DNA from: Pseudomonadota bacterium
Lineage (GTDB): Bacteria > Pseudomonadota > Alphaproteobacteria > Sphingomonadales > Sphingomonadaceae
Reading direction: 5' to 3'
Assembly (NCBI GenBank): GCA_023458055.1
Contig: JAEXAW010000094.1
Location: 9,133-73,132, forward strand
Length of the DNA: 64,000 bases
Part shown: positions 1-8,116 of the stretch, piece after piece
How the letters are laid out: every line of letters begins with the position of its first letter
Position numbering within the stretch: position 1 is the stretch's first letter
Notes under the pieces: generated by a model
What the model was told of the DNA's origin: nothing
The model's input: the letters and a program-made list of their open reading frames with translations, nothing else
Database searches by the model: none
Position numbers and translations under genes: made by a program

Positions 1-621
1 CGCTACGGCATGATCCTGTTCATCGCCTCCGAAGTCATGTTCTTCGTTGGCTGGTTCTGGGCATGGTTCGATTTCTCGCTTTTCCCCTCGCCGATCGAAA
101 TCGCCGACGGCGTTGCGACCAACATGATCGGTCAGGATGCGGCCTCGGCGCTGCTCCACTGGCCGCCCAAGGGCATCACCGTGATCAATCCGTGGAGCCT
201 GCCGCTCCTCAACACGCTGATCCTGCTCTGCTCGGGCACGACCATCACCTGGGCGCACCATGCGCTGCTCAACAATGACCGTGAAGGGCTGAAGCGCGGC
301 CTGTGGCTGACCATCATCCTCGGCGTCATCTTCTCGTGCATCCAGGCTTATGAATATGCGCACGCGCCGTTCAACTTCACCGGCACCAACTATGGTTCGG
401 CGTTCATGATGGCGACCGGCTTCCACGGTTTCCACGTGCTCATCGGGACGATCTTCCTGATCGTCTGCCTCGTGCGCGCCTATAAGGGCCATTTCACGCC
501 CAAGCAGCATTTCGGTTTCGAAGCGGCGGCTTGGTACTGGCACTTTGTCGACGTGGTGTGGTTGTTCCTCTTCATCGTCGTCTATATCTGGGGCGGCTGG
601 GGTGCGCCGACCCACGGTTAA
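1..621 (+). CDS. coxC: Cytochrome c oxidase subunit III (5' end outside window)
   Basis: Subunit III of the aa3-type cytochrome c oxidase, a polytopic inner-membrane protein of the terminal respiratory complex. The frame is open from base 1, so the start lies upstream; 206 residues are visible of the roughly 260-290 usual for the family. The family block YGMILFIASEVMFFVGWFWA opens the visible part, followed by four or five membrane segments with HHALLNND, HAPFNFTGTNYGS and the C-terminal WYWHFVDVVWLFLF signature. DUF983 and SURF1 genes follow directly, a common oxidase-assembly arrangement in alphaproteobacteria. The identification is firm; only the missing N-terminus is uncertain. Confidence 0.96.
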   Translation, partial: RYGMILFIASEVMFFVGWFWAWFDFSLFPSPIEIADGVATNMIGQDAASALLHWPPKGITVINPWSLPLLNTLILLCSGTTITWAHHALLNNDREGLKRGLWLTIILGVIFSCIQAYEYAHAPFNFTGTNYGSAFMMATGFHGFHVLIGTIFLIVCLVRAYKGHFTPKQHFGFEAAAWYWHFVDVVWLFLFIVVYIWGGWGAPTHG

Positions 622-632
622 GCGGGCAGTCC

Positions 633-1058
633 ATGACTGAACCGCAACCATCAAACCAAAATGAAGGGCCGCCTCCACTCATTGAGGCGGCCTTTCGCGG
701 TCTATGTCCTCAATGCGGTGCCAAGACGCTGTTTGAAGGCCCGGTCCGTTTTGCCCATAGCTGCCGTGCCTGCGGGCTTGATTTCGACCAGTATAATGTC
801 GGCGATGGTCCGGCGGCTTTTCTGACGCTGATCGTCGGCGGGCTGGTGACCGCGATGGCCTTGACGCTCGAGGTGACGGTGACGCCGCCCTTCTGGGTGC
901 ATATGCTGATCTGGGTGCCGCTGACCGCGATCCTGGTGGTCGCAACCTTACGCATCGCCAAAGGCGCACTCCTCATCCAGGAGCATCGCAAGAAGGCCGC
1001 TGAAGGCACGCTTGAGCGCACGTCGGCACCCGCCCCTGACCGCACCGGCGAGCGGTGA
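633..1058 (+). CDS. DUF983 family protein (zinc-ribbon membrane protein)
   Basis: A 141-residue protein with two CxxC pairs (C25/C28 and C44/C47), which look like a zinc ribbon, followed by two hydrophobic segments (about residues 62-85 and 90-110) and a charged tail. This is the layout of DUF983, a family of unknown biochemical function repeatedly found beside cytochrome oxidase assembly genes. The ATG at 633 is chosen because it lies 12 bases after the cox3 stop and gives the usual family N-terminus; a longer frame would run back into cox3. The stop overlaps the next start (TGATG), so translation is probably coupled with the SURF1 gene. Its link to oxidase biogenesis is inferred from the neighbourhood. 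Confidence 0.88.
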   Translation: MTEPQPSNQNEGPPPLIEAAFRGLCPQCGAKTLFEGPVRFAHSCRACGLDFDQYNVGDGPAAFLTLIVGGLVTAMALTLEVTVTPPFWVHMLIWVPLTAILVVATLRIAKGALLIQEHRKKAAEGTLERTSAPAPDRTGER

Positions 1059-1669
1059 TGCCCAAACGCTGGCCGATCCTCCCGACGCTGATTGTTGCCG
1101 CCGCGATTGCGACGATGATCGGCCTCGGCATTTGGCAATTGCAGCGCGCACAATGGAAGGAGGGGCTGCTGGAGCGCTATGCCGCGGCCGCGCACCAGCC
1201 GCCGGTTGCCTTCCCGCTTGAACGCAGCAAGGCGGCTGAGGAGTATTATTTCCGCAAGACCAGCGTCCGTTGCTGGGCACCCCATAATCGCCAGACGGTT
1301 GCGGGGCGTAATGCCGCGGGTGAAAGCGGGCTTGGCCATATCGTCACCTGTCACAGTTTTAATCCGACTGCGTCGATGGATGACCGCGAATATCGCATGA
1401 CCTTCCGCGCCATCCTTGGCTGGTCGGACGAGCTTGCCGAGCCCGAATGGGCGGGCGGCGCCCTCACCGGCACGCTGATGCCCGATACGCAAAGTGAATT
1501 GCGTCTGATCGCCGACCCGCCGGTTGCGGGGCTCAAAGCCAATGAAGCGCCGAGTCTCGACGAGATCCCCAACAACCATCTGGCCTATGCGGTGCAATGG
1601 TTCTTCTTCGCGATTGTAGCGGGCGTGATCTATGGGCTCGCGCTCAAACGACGCGAGCGCGGCGAATAG
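1058..1669 (+). CDS. SURF1 family cytochrome oxidase assembly protein
   Basis: SURF1 proteins assist heme a insertion and assembly of aa3-type oxidase in the inner membrane. The protein has about 203 residues with an N-terminal membrane helix (LPTLIVAAAIATMIGLGIWQ), the LQRAQWKEGLL block typical of the family, and a second helix near the C-terminus (AVQWFFFAIVAGVIYGLALK). This two-helix architecture around a periplasmic domain matches the family, although it is shorter than many SURF1 proteins. The ATG at 1058 overlaps the DUF983 stop; a GTG three bases earlier is also possible. Position right after cox3 and DUF983 supports the assignment. Confidence 0.9.
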   Translation: MPKRWPILPTLIVAAAIATMIGLGIWQLQRAQWKEGLLERYAAAAHQPPVAFPLERSKAAEEYYFRKTSVRCWAPHNRQTVAGRNAAGESGLGHIVTCHSFNPTASMDDREYRMTFRAILGWSDELAEPEWAGGALTGTLMPDTQSELRLIADPPVAGLKANEAPSLDEIPNNHLAYAVQWFFFAIVAGVIYGLALKRRERGE

Positions 1670-1730
1670 GTTACGGCAGAAACGGCAAAAGCCTTGCCGC
1701 AAGCCTCGCTCGGCGATAGGCGCTTTTGCC

Positions 1731-3143
1731 ATGGATTATATCAGCACCCGGGGGAGCGCAGCGGCGCTCGGTTTTGAAGATGTGACGCTGGCGGGTCTCG
1801 CGAGCGACGGCGGGCTTTATCTGCCGCGCACATGGCCGACGATGAGCGAGGCGGAGATCGCCGCGCTGGCGGGGCTTTCCTATGTCGAAACGGCGGTGCG
1901 GGTGATGGCACCCTTTGTCGCCGGAAGCCTTGATGAAGCGGAACTGCGTGAGCTTTGCAGCGCCGCCTATGGCCGCTTCGATCATGCAGCGGTGACGCCG
2001 TTAAAACAACTCGACCACCAGCATTGGCTGCTCGAACTGTTCCACGGGCCGACGCTCGCGTTCAAGGATGTCGCGCTGCAATTGCTCGGCCTGTTGTTTG
2101 AACGCTTCCTGAAAGGCCGCGACGATCACTTGACCATCGTTGGTGCGACTTCGGGCGATACGGGTTCGGCAGCGATTGATGCGGTCGCGGGGCGCGAGAA
2201 GATCGATATCTTCATGCTCCATCCCGAAGGCCGCGTCTCGGACGTGCAGCGCCGCCAGATGACCACGATGATCGCGCCCAACGTCCATAATATCGCCATT
2301 GATGGCAGCTTCGATGACGCGCAGGCGATGGTAAAGCGCATGTTCGCCGATACCGATGTGACCAGCCGCTTTACGATCTCGGCGGTCAATTCGATCAACT
2401 GGGCGCGGTTGATGGCGCAGGTGGTCTATTATTTCTACGCCGCCGTGCGGCTCGGCGCGCCGGCGCGGGCGGTCGCCTTTGCGGTCCCGACCGGCAATTT
2501 CGGCGATGTGTTTGCGGGCTATGTTGCTGCGCAAATGGGCTTGCCGGTCGCGCAGTTGATCGTCGCGACCAACGTCAATGACATTCTCCACCGCGCATTG
2601 TCGAGCGGCGATTATTCGGCGAGCAGCGTCACGCCGACCGCGACACCGAGCATGGACATTCAGGTGAGCTCCAATTTCGAACGGCTGTTGTTCGATGTTG
2701 GTGGCCGCGATGGCGCGGCGCTGGCGACCCAAATGCGCGGCTTTGAGGCGGACAAGGCGATGATGCTGACCAATGCGCAGCGCGAGGGCGCAGCCAAGCT
2801 CTTCACCAGTGCGCGCGCCGATAGCGACCAGATGATGCAGGCGCTGCGCTGGGCCTATGAGGCGGCGGGTGAGTTGATTGATCCGCATGCGGCGGTGGGC
2901 TTGTCGGCAGCGCGCGCGGTTGAACTCGATCCGGCGATCCCCGTGGTCACGCTCGCCACCGCCCACCCGGCCAAATTCCGCGAGGCGGTCGAACGCGCGA
3001 CCGGCGTCCGCCCCGCACTCCCCAACCGCATCGGCAGCCTGTTCGAGCGCGAGGAGCGTTATGAAAAACTCCCCGGCACTTATGAGGCAGTGCGCGATTA
3101 TGTGACCGCGCACGCAACGCCGGGGCGTGGGGTGGCGCGGTGA
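1731..3143 (+). CDS. thrC: Threonine synthase
   Basis: A PLP-dependent enzyme converting O-phospho-L-homoserine to L-threonine in the cytoplasm. The protein has 470 residues, the normal length of the long bacterial form. The start MDYISTRGSAAALGFEDVTL is the classical N-terminus, so the ATG at 1731 was chosen over the longer upstream frame. PLP-lysine context GPTLAFKDVALQ lies near residue 112; the phosphate-binding context SGDTGSAA and PTGNFGDVFAGY follow. Its last bases overlap the GTG of the next gene (GTGA), which suggests co-translation with the methyltransferase. The thrC placement downstream of SURF1 is common in sphingomonads. Confidence 0.97.
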   Translation: MDYISTRGSAAALGFEDVTLAGLASDGGLYLPRTWPTMSEAEIAALAGLSYVETAVRVMAPFVAGSLDEAELRELCSAAYGRFDHAAVTPLKQLDHQHWLLELFHGPTLAFKDVALQLLGLLFERFLKGRDDHLTIVGATSGDTGSAAIDAVAGREKIDIFMLHPEGRVSDVQRRQMTTMIAPNVHNIAIDGSFDDAQAMVKRMFADTDVTSRFTISAVNSINWARLMAQVVYYFYAAVRLGAPARAVAFAVPTGNFGDVFAGYVAAQMGLPVAQLIVATNVNDILHRALSSGDYSASSVTPTATPSMDIQVSSNFERLLFDVGGRDGAALATQMRGFEADKAMMLTNAQREGAAKLFTSARADSDQMMQALRWAYEAAGELIDPHAAVGLSAARAVELDPAIPVVTLATAHPAKFREAVERATGVRPALPNRIGSLFEREERYEKLPGTYEAVRDYVTAHATPGRGVAR

Positions 3144-4018
3144 GCCAAATCCCCCTCATCACCATGATTGGTGAACCTTGGGCGGACTATGGCCTCCTCG
3201 ATTCCGGCCATGGGATGAAGCTTGAGCGTTACGGCCAATACCGCTTCATCCGCCCCGAACCGCAAGCGATGTGGGCGCCCGCGCATGAAGGCTGGGACCC
3301 GGACGGTGAGTTTATGCCAGCGTCCGACGAAGATGGCGGGGGGCGCTGGACTTATGATCGCCCCGTGCCCAAGGAAGGCTGGCCGCTTTCGTGGAACGAG
3401 GTGACCTTTCAGGCGAGTTGCACGCCTTTTCGTCACCTGGGCTTCTTCCCCGACATGGCCCCGGTGTGGAGCTGGATGCGCGAACAGGTGGCGGGGATGG
3501 AAAAGCCGTCCGTCATGAACCTGTTCGGCTACACCGGTGTCGGCACGCTCGCGATGAGTGCAGGCGGCGCGGAGATGGTCCATGTCGATGCGTCGAAAAA
3601 ATCGGTCGCGGCGGCGCGCGATAACGCCGCGCTCTCGGGCATGGCCGAAAATCCGGTCCGCTGGATTGTCGATGATGCCTCTAAATTTGTCGCGCGCGAA
3701 GTCAGGCGCGGACGGCGCTATGACGGCATATTGCTCGACCCGCCCAAATATGGCCGCGGCCCCGATGGCGAGGTGTGGAAGCTCGAAGAGGACCTCCCCC
3801 ACCTCATCGCCGATTGCCGCCAGTTGCTCGATGCCGACAGCCGCTTCCTGTTCCTCACCGTCTATGCGGTGCGCATGTCCGCGCTCGCGATTGGCGAATT
3901 GCTGCGCCAGCATTTCGCCGACCTTGGCGGAACGATTGAATGTGGCGAACTCACTGTGCGCGAGGAAGCACGCGGGCTGCTCCTGCCCACCGCGATTTTC
4001 GCACGCTGGTCGAAATAA
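3140..4018 (+). CDS. Class I SAM-dependent (RlmI-like) RNA methyltransferase
   Basis: A 292-residue class I methyltransferase. The SAM-binding glycine loop NLFGYTGVGTLAMSAGG lies near residues 126-142, the acidic ribose-binding residue is in VHVDASKK, and the catalytic-type motif LLDPPKYGRGP begins near residue 198. The DPPK(F/Y) motif is characteristic of the COG1092/RlmI group that makes 5-methylcytosine in 23S rRNA, but a PUA domain is not obvious, so the target base is unknown. Start is a GTG overlapping the thrC stop; no better ATG exists without losing the conserved N-terminus. The adjacent GNAT gene follows after 11 bases and is probably in the same operon. Confidence 0.85.
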   Translation: MSQIPLITMIGEPWADYGLLDSGHGMKLERYGQYRFIRPEPQAMWAPAHEGWDPDGEFMPASDEDGGGRWTYDRPVPKEGWPLSWNEVTFQASCTPFRHLGFFPDMAPVWSWMREQVAGMEKPSVMNLFGYTGVGTLAMSAGGAEMVHVDASKKSVAAARDNAALSGMAENPVRWIVDDASKFVAREVRRGRRYDGILLDPPKYGRGPDGEVWKLEEDLPHLIADCRQLLDADSRFLFLTVYAVRMSALAIGELLRQHFADLGGTIECGELTVREEARGLLLPTAIFARWSK

Positions 4019-4029
4019 GGAGCGCACCG

Positions 4030-4725
4030 ATGTCCCAGCATAGTCTCGACCGCCCGGTATGGAATAGCCTCCGTAGCGGTTGGGCGCATCTTGCCCAAGC
4101 GGAAGGGCAGGCGGTGCGGCTCGATCCCGATTATGGGCCGTTCGCGGCGGTCGCGGATACGCAGGCGGCGTCGCTGGGGGCCTTGCGCAACCTCATCCCG
4201 ACGAACGGCGAACTATGGTTGGTCGAGCGTGAGCCAGCGCTGGCGCTGCTGCCCGGATTCACGCCCCTCCGACAGGCCGAACTCGTGCAAATGCTTGCCA
4301 GCGACATCAAGGGCGAGGCCAAGCCCGTCGAAATCGTCGCGCTCAGCGAAGCCGACGCTGCGGAAATGATCGCACTGGCCCACCTCACCAAGCCGGGCCC
4401 CTTTGCGGTCCACACCAACCGGCTGGCGGAATTTGTCGGCGTGAAGGCGGACGGTAAACTCATCGCCATGTGCGGCGAGCGCATGAAGCTGCCCGGCTAT
4501 TCGGAACTGAGCGGCCTTTGCACCCACCCCGATTTTCAGGGGCAAGGGCTGGGTGGTGCGCTGATGCGCCATGTTGCCCGTCGCATCCTCGCGCGCGGCG
4601 AACAGGTGTTCCTCCATGCCTATACAAGCCACAGCAGCACGGTCGCCTTTTATCAAAGCCTTGGCTTTGATGTCCGCGCGGTGATGACGCTGGCGGTGTT
4701 TGACGGGGTCGCCGGCGCGGGTTGA
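4030..4725 (+). CDS. GNAT family N-acetyltransferase (FR47-like)
   Basis: A 231-residue acetyltransferase with its GNAT domain in the C-terminal half. The acetyl-CoA pyrophosphate-binding motif A reads LCTHPDFQGQGLGGALMRHV from about residue 161, and motif B HAYTSHSSTVAFYQSLGFD follows. The N-terminal half (about 130 residues) is less conserved, as in FR47-like enzymes, which use various amine acceptors. ATG at 4030 sits 11 bases after the methyltransferase stop, with AAGGAG just upstream (4017-4022). Substrate cannot be told from the sequence. Co-transcription with thrC and the methyltransferase is inferred from spacing only. Confidence 0.88.
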   Translation: MSQHSLDRPVWNSLRSGWAHLAQAEGQAVRLDPDYGPFAAVADTQAASLGALRNLIPTNGELWLVEREPALALLPGFTPLRQAELVQMLASDIKGEAKPVEIVALSEADAAEMIALAHLTKPGPFAVHTNRLAEFVGVKADGKLIAMCGERMKLPGYSELSGLCTHPDFQGQGLGGALMRHVARRILARGEQVFLHAYTSHSSTVAFYQSLGFDVRAVMTLAVFDGVAGAG

Positions 4726-4848
4726 TAACAATTTCTTCCTCTCTCGTGTCGCGCCTTTCGACTGGCTCCGGATCGGCCAGCAATTTCCCCTTTCCTACAG
4801 ACAGCGCCGATGCTCTGATCGTCCGATTCGGCTTTAGATAAGGAGAAT

Positions 4849-4962
4849 ATGGTGCCGCACTACCCAGACAGGAGCGCAGATGATGATGTGCGCGGGGTGC
4901 ATCGCGCTCGCGCTTGTGGCGCGCGGTTCATCCTGCCCCGTAAGACCCAAAGGTTACACTGA
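4849..4962 (+). CDS. Possible 37-residue peptide (uncertain)
   Basis: In the 279-base gap between the GNAT gene and ccmB there is a short frame of 37 codons preceded by a strong Shine-Dalgarno sequence (AAGGAG at 4840-4845, about 3 bases before ATG). The peptide is basic and begins MVPHYPDRSADDDVR. I do not recognise it. It has no membrane segment. Its end overlaps one arm of a perfect inverted repeat (4949-4958/4997-5006). It could be a leader peptide, a conserved small protein, or chance; conservation of the frame in relatives would decide. Confidence 0.2.
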   Translation: MVPHYPDRSADDDVRGVHRARACGARFILPRKTQRLH

Positions 4963-5006
4963 TGCACGAACAAAAAACACTACACCCCGTGTCTTTTGTA
5001 ACCTTT
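4949..5006. repeat. Perfect 10-bp inverted repeat at the ccmB 3' end
   Basis: AAAGGTTACA at 4949-4958 is matched exactly by TGTAACCTTT at 4997-5006, with a 38-base AT-richer loop. The right arm overlaps the ccmB stop codon (5005-5007). It may act as a transcript-end hairpin for the minus-strand ccmAB transcript or as a regulator-binding dyad; there is no T-run that would make it a standard terminator. Confidence 0.55.
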
Positions 5007-5652
5007 AAACCCGCCCCGCCCTTAACGCTGCCCCCGCCGCAAACGGACAGATCGCGGTTAGAAACAGCGAGGCCGCCGCGAGGAATTTGATCGCCGCCCC
5101 GCTTTCGCTCCCTAACATGCCCGCGCCGAAGATCAGGATTGGCACCGCGAGGGGCAGGAGCAGCAATCCGCCGACCGCGCCAGCACCGCGCAAGCCGGTG
5201 GTGAGCGCAGCGACGAGTACCGCTAGCGCGGCCAGGGCGGGGGAGCCGATGGCAAGACCGATGAGGAGGCTGCGCAACGTCTCGCCCGACAGGTTAAGCA
5301 GTGCCGCCGCCGGAAACGCGGCGATGAGCAGCGGCAGCGCAAAGCTGATCCAGTGCGCGGCGAGTTTCGCCAGCACCACCGCTTCATCGCTCACCCCGCG
5401 CACCGCGAGTTGGTCGAGCACGCCCGCTTCCTTGTCGGCAAGGAACAGCCGGTCGATGGGGAGGAGCGCCGACAGCAGCGCTGCGACCCACAGCATCCCG
5501 CCACCGGTGCGCGCGAGCGTCTTGGGGTCGGGGCCGACCGCGAAGGGATAGAGCGTCGCAACGAGAAGGAAAAAAATGACGGGGAGCCACAAGCTGCCGC
5601 TCTTCGCGCTACGCACCAGATCGCGGCGGACGAGCGTGGTAAGGACGCTCAT
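5005..5652 (-). CDS. ccmB: Heme exporter protein CcmB
   Basis: Membrane subunit of the CcmAB ABC transporter of System I cytochrome c maturation, which drives release of holo-CcmE. The protein has 215 residues (family about 220) and six hydrophobic segments; the N-terminal block LVRRDLVRSAKSGSLWLPVIFF and DRLFLADKEAGVLDQL are family signatures. Its start overlaps the ccmA stop (ATGA at 5652-5649), so the two are translationally coupled. ccmC does not follow in this window; downstream of ccmB there is only the gap with an inverted repeat and the convergent GNAT gene, so the remaining ccm genes must lie elsewhere. Confidence 0.93.
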   Translation of the reverse strand: MSVLTTLVRRDLVRSAKSGSLWLPVIFFLLVATLYPFAVGPDPKTLARTGGGMLWVAALLSALLPIDRLFLADKEAGVLDQLAVRGVSDEAVVLAKLAAHWISFALPLLIAAFPAAALLNLSGETLRSLLIGLAIGSPALAALAVLVAALTTGLRGAGAVGGLLLLPLAVPILIFGAGMLGSESGAAIKFLAAASLFLTAICPFAAGAALRAGRV

Positions 5653-6266
5653 GCCGCTTCCTCCGGCGCGACCGGCTGGAGCGCGATATCGCGGGCATCC
5701 GCCAACGCGAGCGGCAAGTGCGAGGCGGCAAGGATGGCGCCGCCGCCTGCGCGGTGCGCCGCCATCGCCGCTTCGAGCCGCGTCAGGCTTTCGCTATCAA
5801 GGCCGTTGGCGGGTTCATCGAGCAACCACAGCGGCGCGCCGCTCGCGATGGTGCGCGCCAGCACCGCGCGCTTGCGCTGGCCGGTTGACAGCATCCGCAC
5901 CGGGATGGCTGCAAGCGGCTGCAACGCCATCGCCTCCAGCGCCGCATCGACCGCGCCGCGCGCCGGATGGCCGTCAAGCCGCGCCCAGAAATGCAGCGCA
6001 TCTCCAAGGCTTGCTTCGGGATCGAGCGCCAATTGTTCATCGGCCAGCGCGGTGCGGGCCGAGCGCTCGACCTTGCCCGAGAAGGGTTGTAGCAATCCGG
6101 CGCACAGGCGCAGCAGGCTCGATTTGCCGACGCCGTTGCGGCCCGTCAGCACCACCGCATCGCCTGCCTTCACTTGCAGCGAAAACTGGCGCAGCAACAT
6201 CCGCCCGCCGCGCACCAGCGCGACCTCATCGAGGTTCAGATATGCCCGTGATTGACCCGGCTCCAT
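5649..6266 (-). CDS. ccmA: Heme exporter ATP-binding protein CcmA
   Basis: ABC ATPase of the CcmAB complex in cytochrome c biogenesis. The protein has 205 residues, the usual length. Walker A is GRNGVGKS (residues 42-49), the ABC signature LSTGQRKRAVLAR lies near residue 130, and Walker B LWLLDEPANGLD follows, with the switch histidine in ASH. The start overlaps nothing upstream; a Shine-Dalgarno is not obvious, and a start a few codons downstream is possible. It forms a two-gene minus-strand operon with ccmB and is divergent from phhB, about 50 bases away. Confidence 0.94.
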   Translation of the reverse strand: MEPGQSRAYLNLDEVALVRGGRMLLRQFSLQVKAGDAVVLTGRNGVGKSSLLRLCAGLLQPFSGKVERSARTALADEQLALDPEASLGDALHFWARLDGHPARGAVDAALEAMALQPLAAIPVRMLSTGQRKRAVLARTIASGAPLWLLDEPANGLDSESLTRLEAAMAAHRAGGGAILAASHLPLALADARDIALQPVAPEEAA

Positions 6267-6317
6267 GCCTGTCCCATAGGGCGTGGCAGACGCAAACGCC
6301 AGTGAAGGACGAAGTCG

Positions 6318-6605
6318 ATGGTCAAGAAATTATCCGAAGCCGACCGCACCAAATTTCTCGAGACCCATGAGGATTGGGAATATGATGCGGAGCGCGATGC
6401 GATCATTCTAGGCCTTGAATTCGACGATTTCGTCCAGGCCTTTTCATTCATGACCGCAGTTGCAATGGAAGCAGAAAAAGCCAACCATCATCCCGAATGG
6501 TCGAACGTCTATAACAAGGTCGAAATTTTGCTCACTACTCACGATGCGGACGGACTTTCGGAACGCGACCTTGCGCTGGCGGAGGCCATCGAACGCCTGC
6601 TTTAG
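6318..6605 (+). CDS. phhB: 4a-hydroxytetrahydrobiopterin dehydratase (pterin-4a-carbinolamine dehydratase)
   Basis: This small enzyme dehydrates 4a-hydroxytetrahydrobiopterin to recycle the pterin cofactor of aromatic amino acid hydroxylases, and is also found widely as a pterin-related protein of unclear role. At 95 residues it has the normal length. The conserved core reads EAEKANHHPEWSNVYNKVEI and ends TTHDADGLSERD, containing the active-site histidines. No phenylalanine hydroxylase gene lies nearby. The last codons coincide with the first unit of a 37-bp tandem repeat (6594-6680), so the C-terminus (AIERLL) sits at the edge of a local duplication. Confidence 0.95.
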   Translation: MVKKLSEADRTKFLETHEDWEYDAERDAIILGLEFDDFVQAFSFMTAVAMEAEKANHHPEWSNVYNKVEILLTTHDADGLSERDLALAEAIERLL

Positions 6606-6680
6606 CAGGTTGTTCGCACAAACCACCGCACGCCTGCTTTAGCAGGTTGTTCGCACAAACCACCGAACGCCTGCTTTAAG
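6594..6680. repeat. 37-bp tandem repeat (2.3 copies) with internal hairpin at phhB 3' end
   Basis: Units start at 6594, 6631 and 6668 (CGCCTGCTTTAGCAGG...), spaced exactly 37 bases; the third is truncated after 13 bases. Each full unit contains the palindrome CCTGCTTTAGCAGG, and the phhB stop codon TAG lies inside the first copy. The array fills the gap between phhB and the convergent SDR gene. It looks like a recent slippage duplication of a transcript-end hairpin. Confidence 0.85.
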
Positions 6681-6683
6681 ACC

Positions 6684-7487
6684 CTAATCGCGGCTGTTAT
6701 TGTCCATGCTGCGCCGCATATTGCGGATCTTGTTCGGCATCCATTTGGCGGCAAAAGCGAGCTTTTTCGCGGTCTTGCCGACGACATGATGGACCTTGTT
6801 GCTGTGGATCGCATTCCATACGGTTTGGGCGACGGTCTCGACCGGTGTGAATTCCAGCCCCGCCGCCTGAACCCGCTGGCGCGAGGTTTCGTTCGACCCC
6901 GGGACGGTTTCATTGAGGAGCGGCGTGTCGATAAAGCTCGGCATGATTGAGCGCACCTTGATGCCATAATCGGCAAATTCGATGTCGAGCGCTTCGGTGA
7001 GCCCGCGCACCGCGAACTTGGTCGCCGAATAAACGCTAAGCCCCGCCGCACCGTATATCCCGGCGGCCGAACAGGTGTTGACGATGGCGCTTCCCGGTGT
7101 GGCCTTGAGGAGCGGCAGCGCTTCGTAAATGCCGTTCATCACACCGCCAAAATTGATCGCGATCATGCGGTCGGCACGCTCGGGGGTGAGGTCGGGGAAA
7201 TGCCCGCCATAACCGACCCCGGCATTGTTGAAGAGCACATCAAGCCTGCCGCCCGTCCGCTCCGCAAAGGCGTCGAGCGCGGCGCGCCATTGCGCACGGT
7301 CGGTCACGTCCATCCCATGCGTCGAGCTTTGCCCGTCGGGGAGCAGCGCGGCGGTTTCTGCAAGTCCGGCGCCGTTAATGTCGGCGAGCCCCACGAACCA
7401 GCCCGCGCGCGCAAAATGGATTGCGACGGCGCGCCCGATTCCCGATCCGCCGCCTGTAATGAAAATCGCCTTGCGCGTTTCGCTCAT
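6684..7487 (-). CDS. Short-chain dehydrogenase/reductase (SDR)
   Basis: A classical SDR of 267 residues. The NAD(P)-binding motif TGGGSGIG is at residues 11-18, NNAGVGYGG follows near residue 85, the catalytic serine lies in NTCSAAGIYG and the Y-x3-K pair in YSATKFAVRG near residue 155. The start MSETRKAIFITGG at 7487 is preferred; a longer frame would begin 13 codons upstream without family similarity. Substrate unknown; the sequence resembles the SDR family oxidoreductases acting on lipophilic alcohols but nothing specific can be stated. It is convergent with phhB across the tandem repeat and divergent from the next gene. Confidence 0.9.
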   Translation of the reverse strand: MSETRKAIFITGGGSGIGRAVAIHFARAGWFVGLADINGAGLAETAALLPDGQSSTHGMDVTDRAQWRAALDAFAERTGGRLDVLFNNAGVGYGGHFPDLTPERADRMIAINFGGVMNGIYEALPLLKATPGSAIVNTCSAAGIYGAAGLSVYSATKFAVRGLTEALDIEFADYGIKVRSIMPSFIDTPLLNETVPGSNETSRQRVQAAGLEFTPVETVAQTVWNAIHSNKVHHVVGKTAKKLAFAAKWMPNKIRNMRRSMDNNSRD

Positions 7488-7594
7488 CGCTTTATCCCCG
7501 TGGCTCTGGTTTGCGGTCAGACGCACGAAAATTGCCTGATCGTCAAGGAAATTGCGGAATGAAGGGCATCAACCCCGGAAGGACAAGCGAGATA

Positions 7595-8116
7595 ATGCAG
7601 GTAAAGACCATGATTTTGCGTTTGGTAGCGGCCTTTTTGTTTCTGGTCGCACCCCAATCGGCCTGGGCCGAGGTCGTCGTGACCTTCTACAGCCACGAAT
7701 TGGGCAACAGCTTCCCGCACGCCTTTTTTACGGTGAAGGGCAAGATCGACGCAACCGGCCAACCGGTCGAGGATAATTTCGGCTTCACCGCAAAGAATAT
7801 TACGCCGGCGATCCTGTTCGGTTCGGTTCCGGGCCGCATGGACAAGGTGGATGCCAAATATCTCAACAGTAGCCAGCAACGCTTTTCAGTGACGGTAGAT
7901 GACGCCGATTATGCCAAACTGATCACCTTCGTGCGCGGCTGGGAGGCGGTTCCGTCCGCCAAATCCTATAATCTCGGCAACCGCAACTGCGTCCATTTCG
8001 TCATGGAAGCCGCAGCCTCCTTGGGCCTTAAGGTCAACCGTCAAAGCAAATATTTCAAAAAGCCGCGCAGTTTCCTCGAAGAGGTGAAGGGGCTTAACCC
8101 CGGACTTCAGAGTTAG
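7595..8116 (+). CDS. Exported protein, possible permuted NlpC/P60 (papain-like) fold
   Basis: A 173-residue protein with a clear signal peptide (ILRLVAAFLFLVAPQSAWA, cleavage likely before EVVV). In the mature part a histidine occurs early (NSFPHAFFTVKG) and a cysteine late in the family-like context NRNCVHFVMEAA. This His-before-Cys order is that of circularly permuted papain-fold hydrolases (YiiX/LRAT-like), so an amidase or acyl-transfer role in the periplasm is conceivable, but this is inference from two motifs. ATG at 7595 follows GGAAGGA at 7577-7583; starts at 7559 and 7610 are alternatives. Confidence 0.6.
   Translation: MQVKTMILRLVAAFLFLVAPQSAWAEVVVTFYSHELGNSFPHAFFTVKGKIDATGQPVEDNFGFTAKNITPAILFGSVPGRMDKVDAKYLNSSQQRFSVTVDDADYAKLITFVRGWEAVPSAKSYNLGNRNCVHFVMEAAASLGLKVNRQSKYFKKPRSFLEEVKGLNPGLQS

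Noticed and set aside
710..1732. Minus-strand frame of about 340 codons opposite DUF983 and SURF1
   Set aside because: Antisense of two coding genes with clear family signatures; no support of its own.
2001..3113. Long minus-strand open frame of about 370 codons inside thrC
   Set aside because: Its product is an Arg/His-rich composition typical of the antisense of a high-GC gene, with no family motif; thrC on the plus strand is certain.
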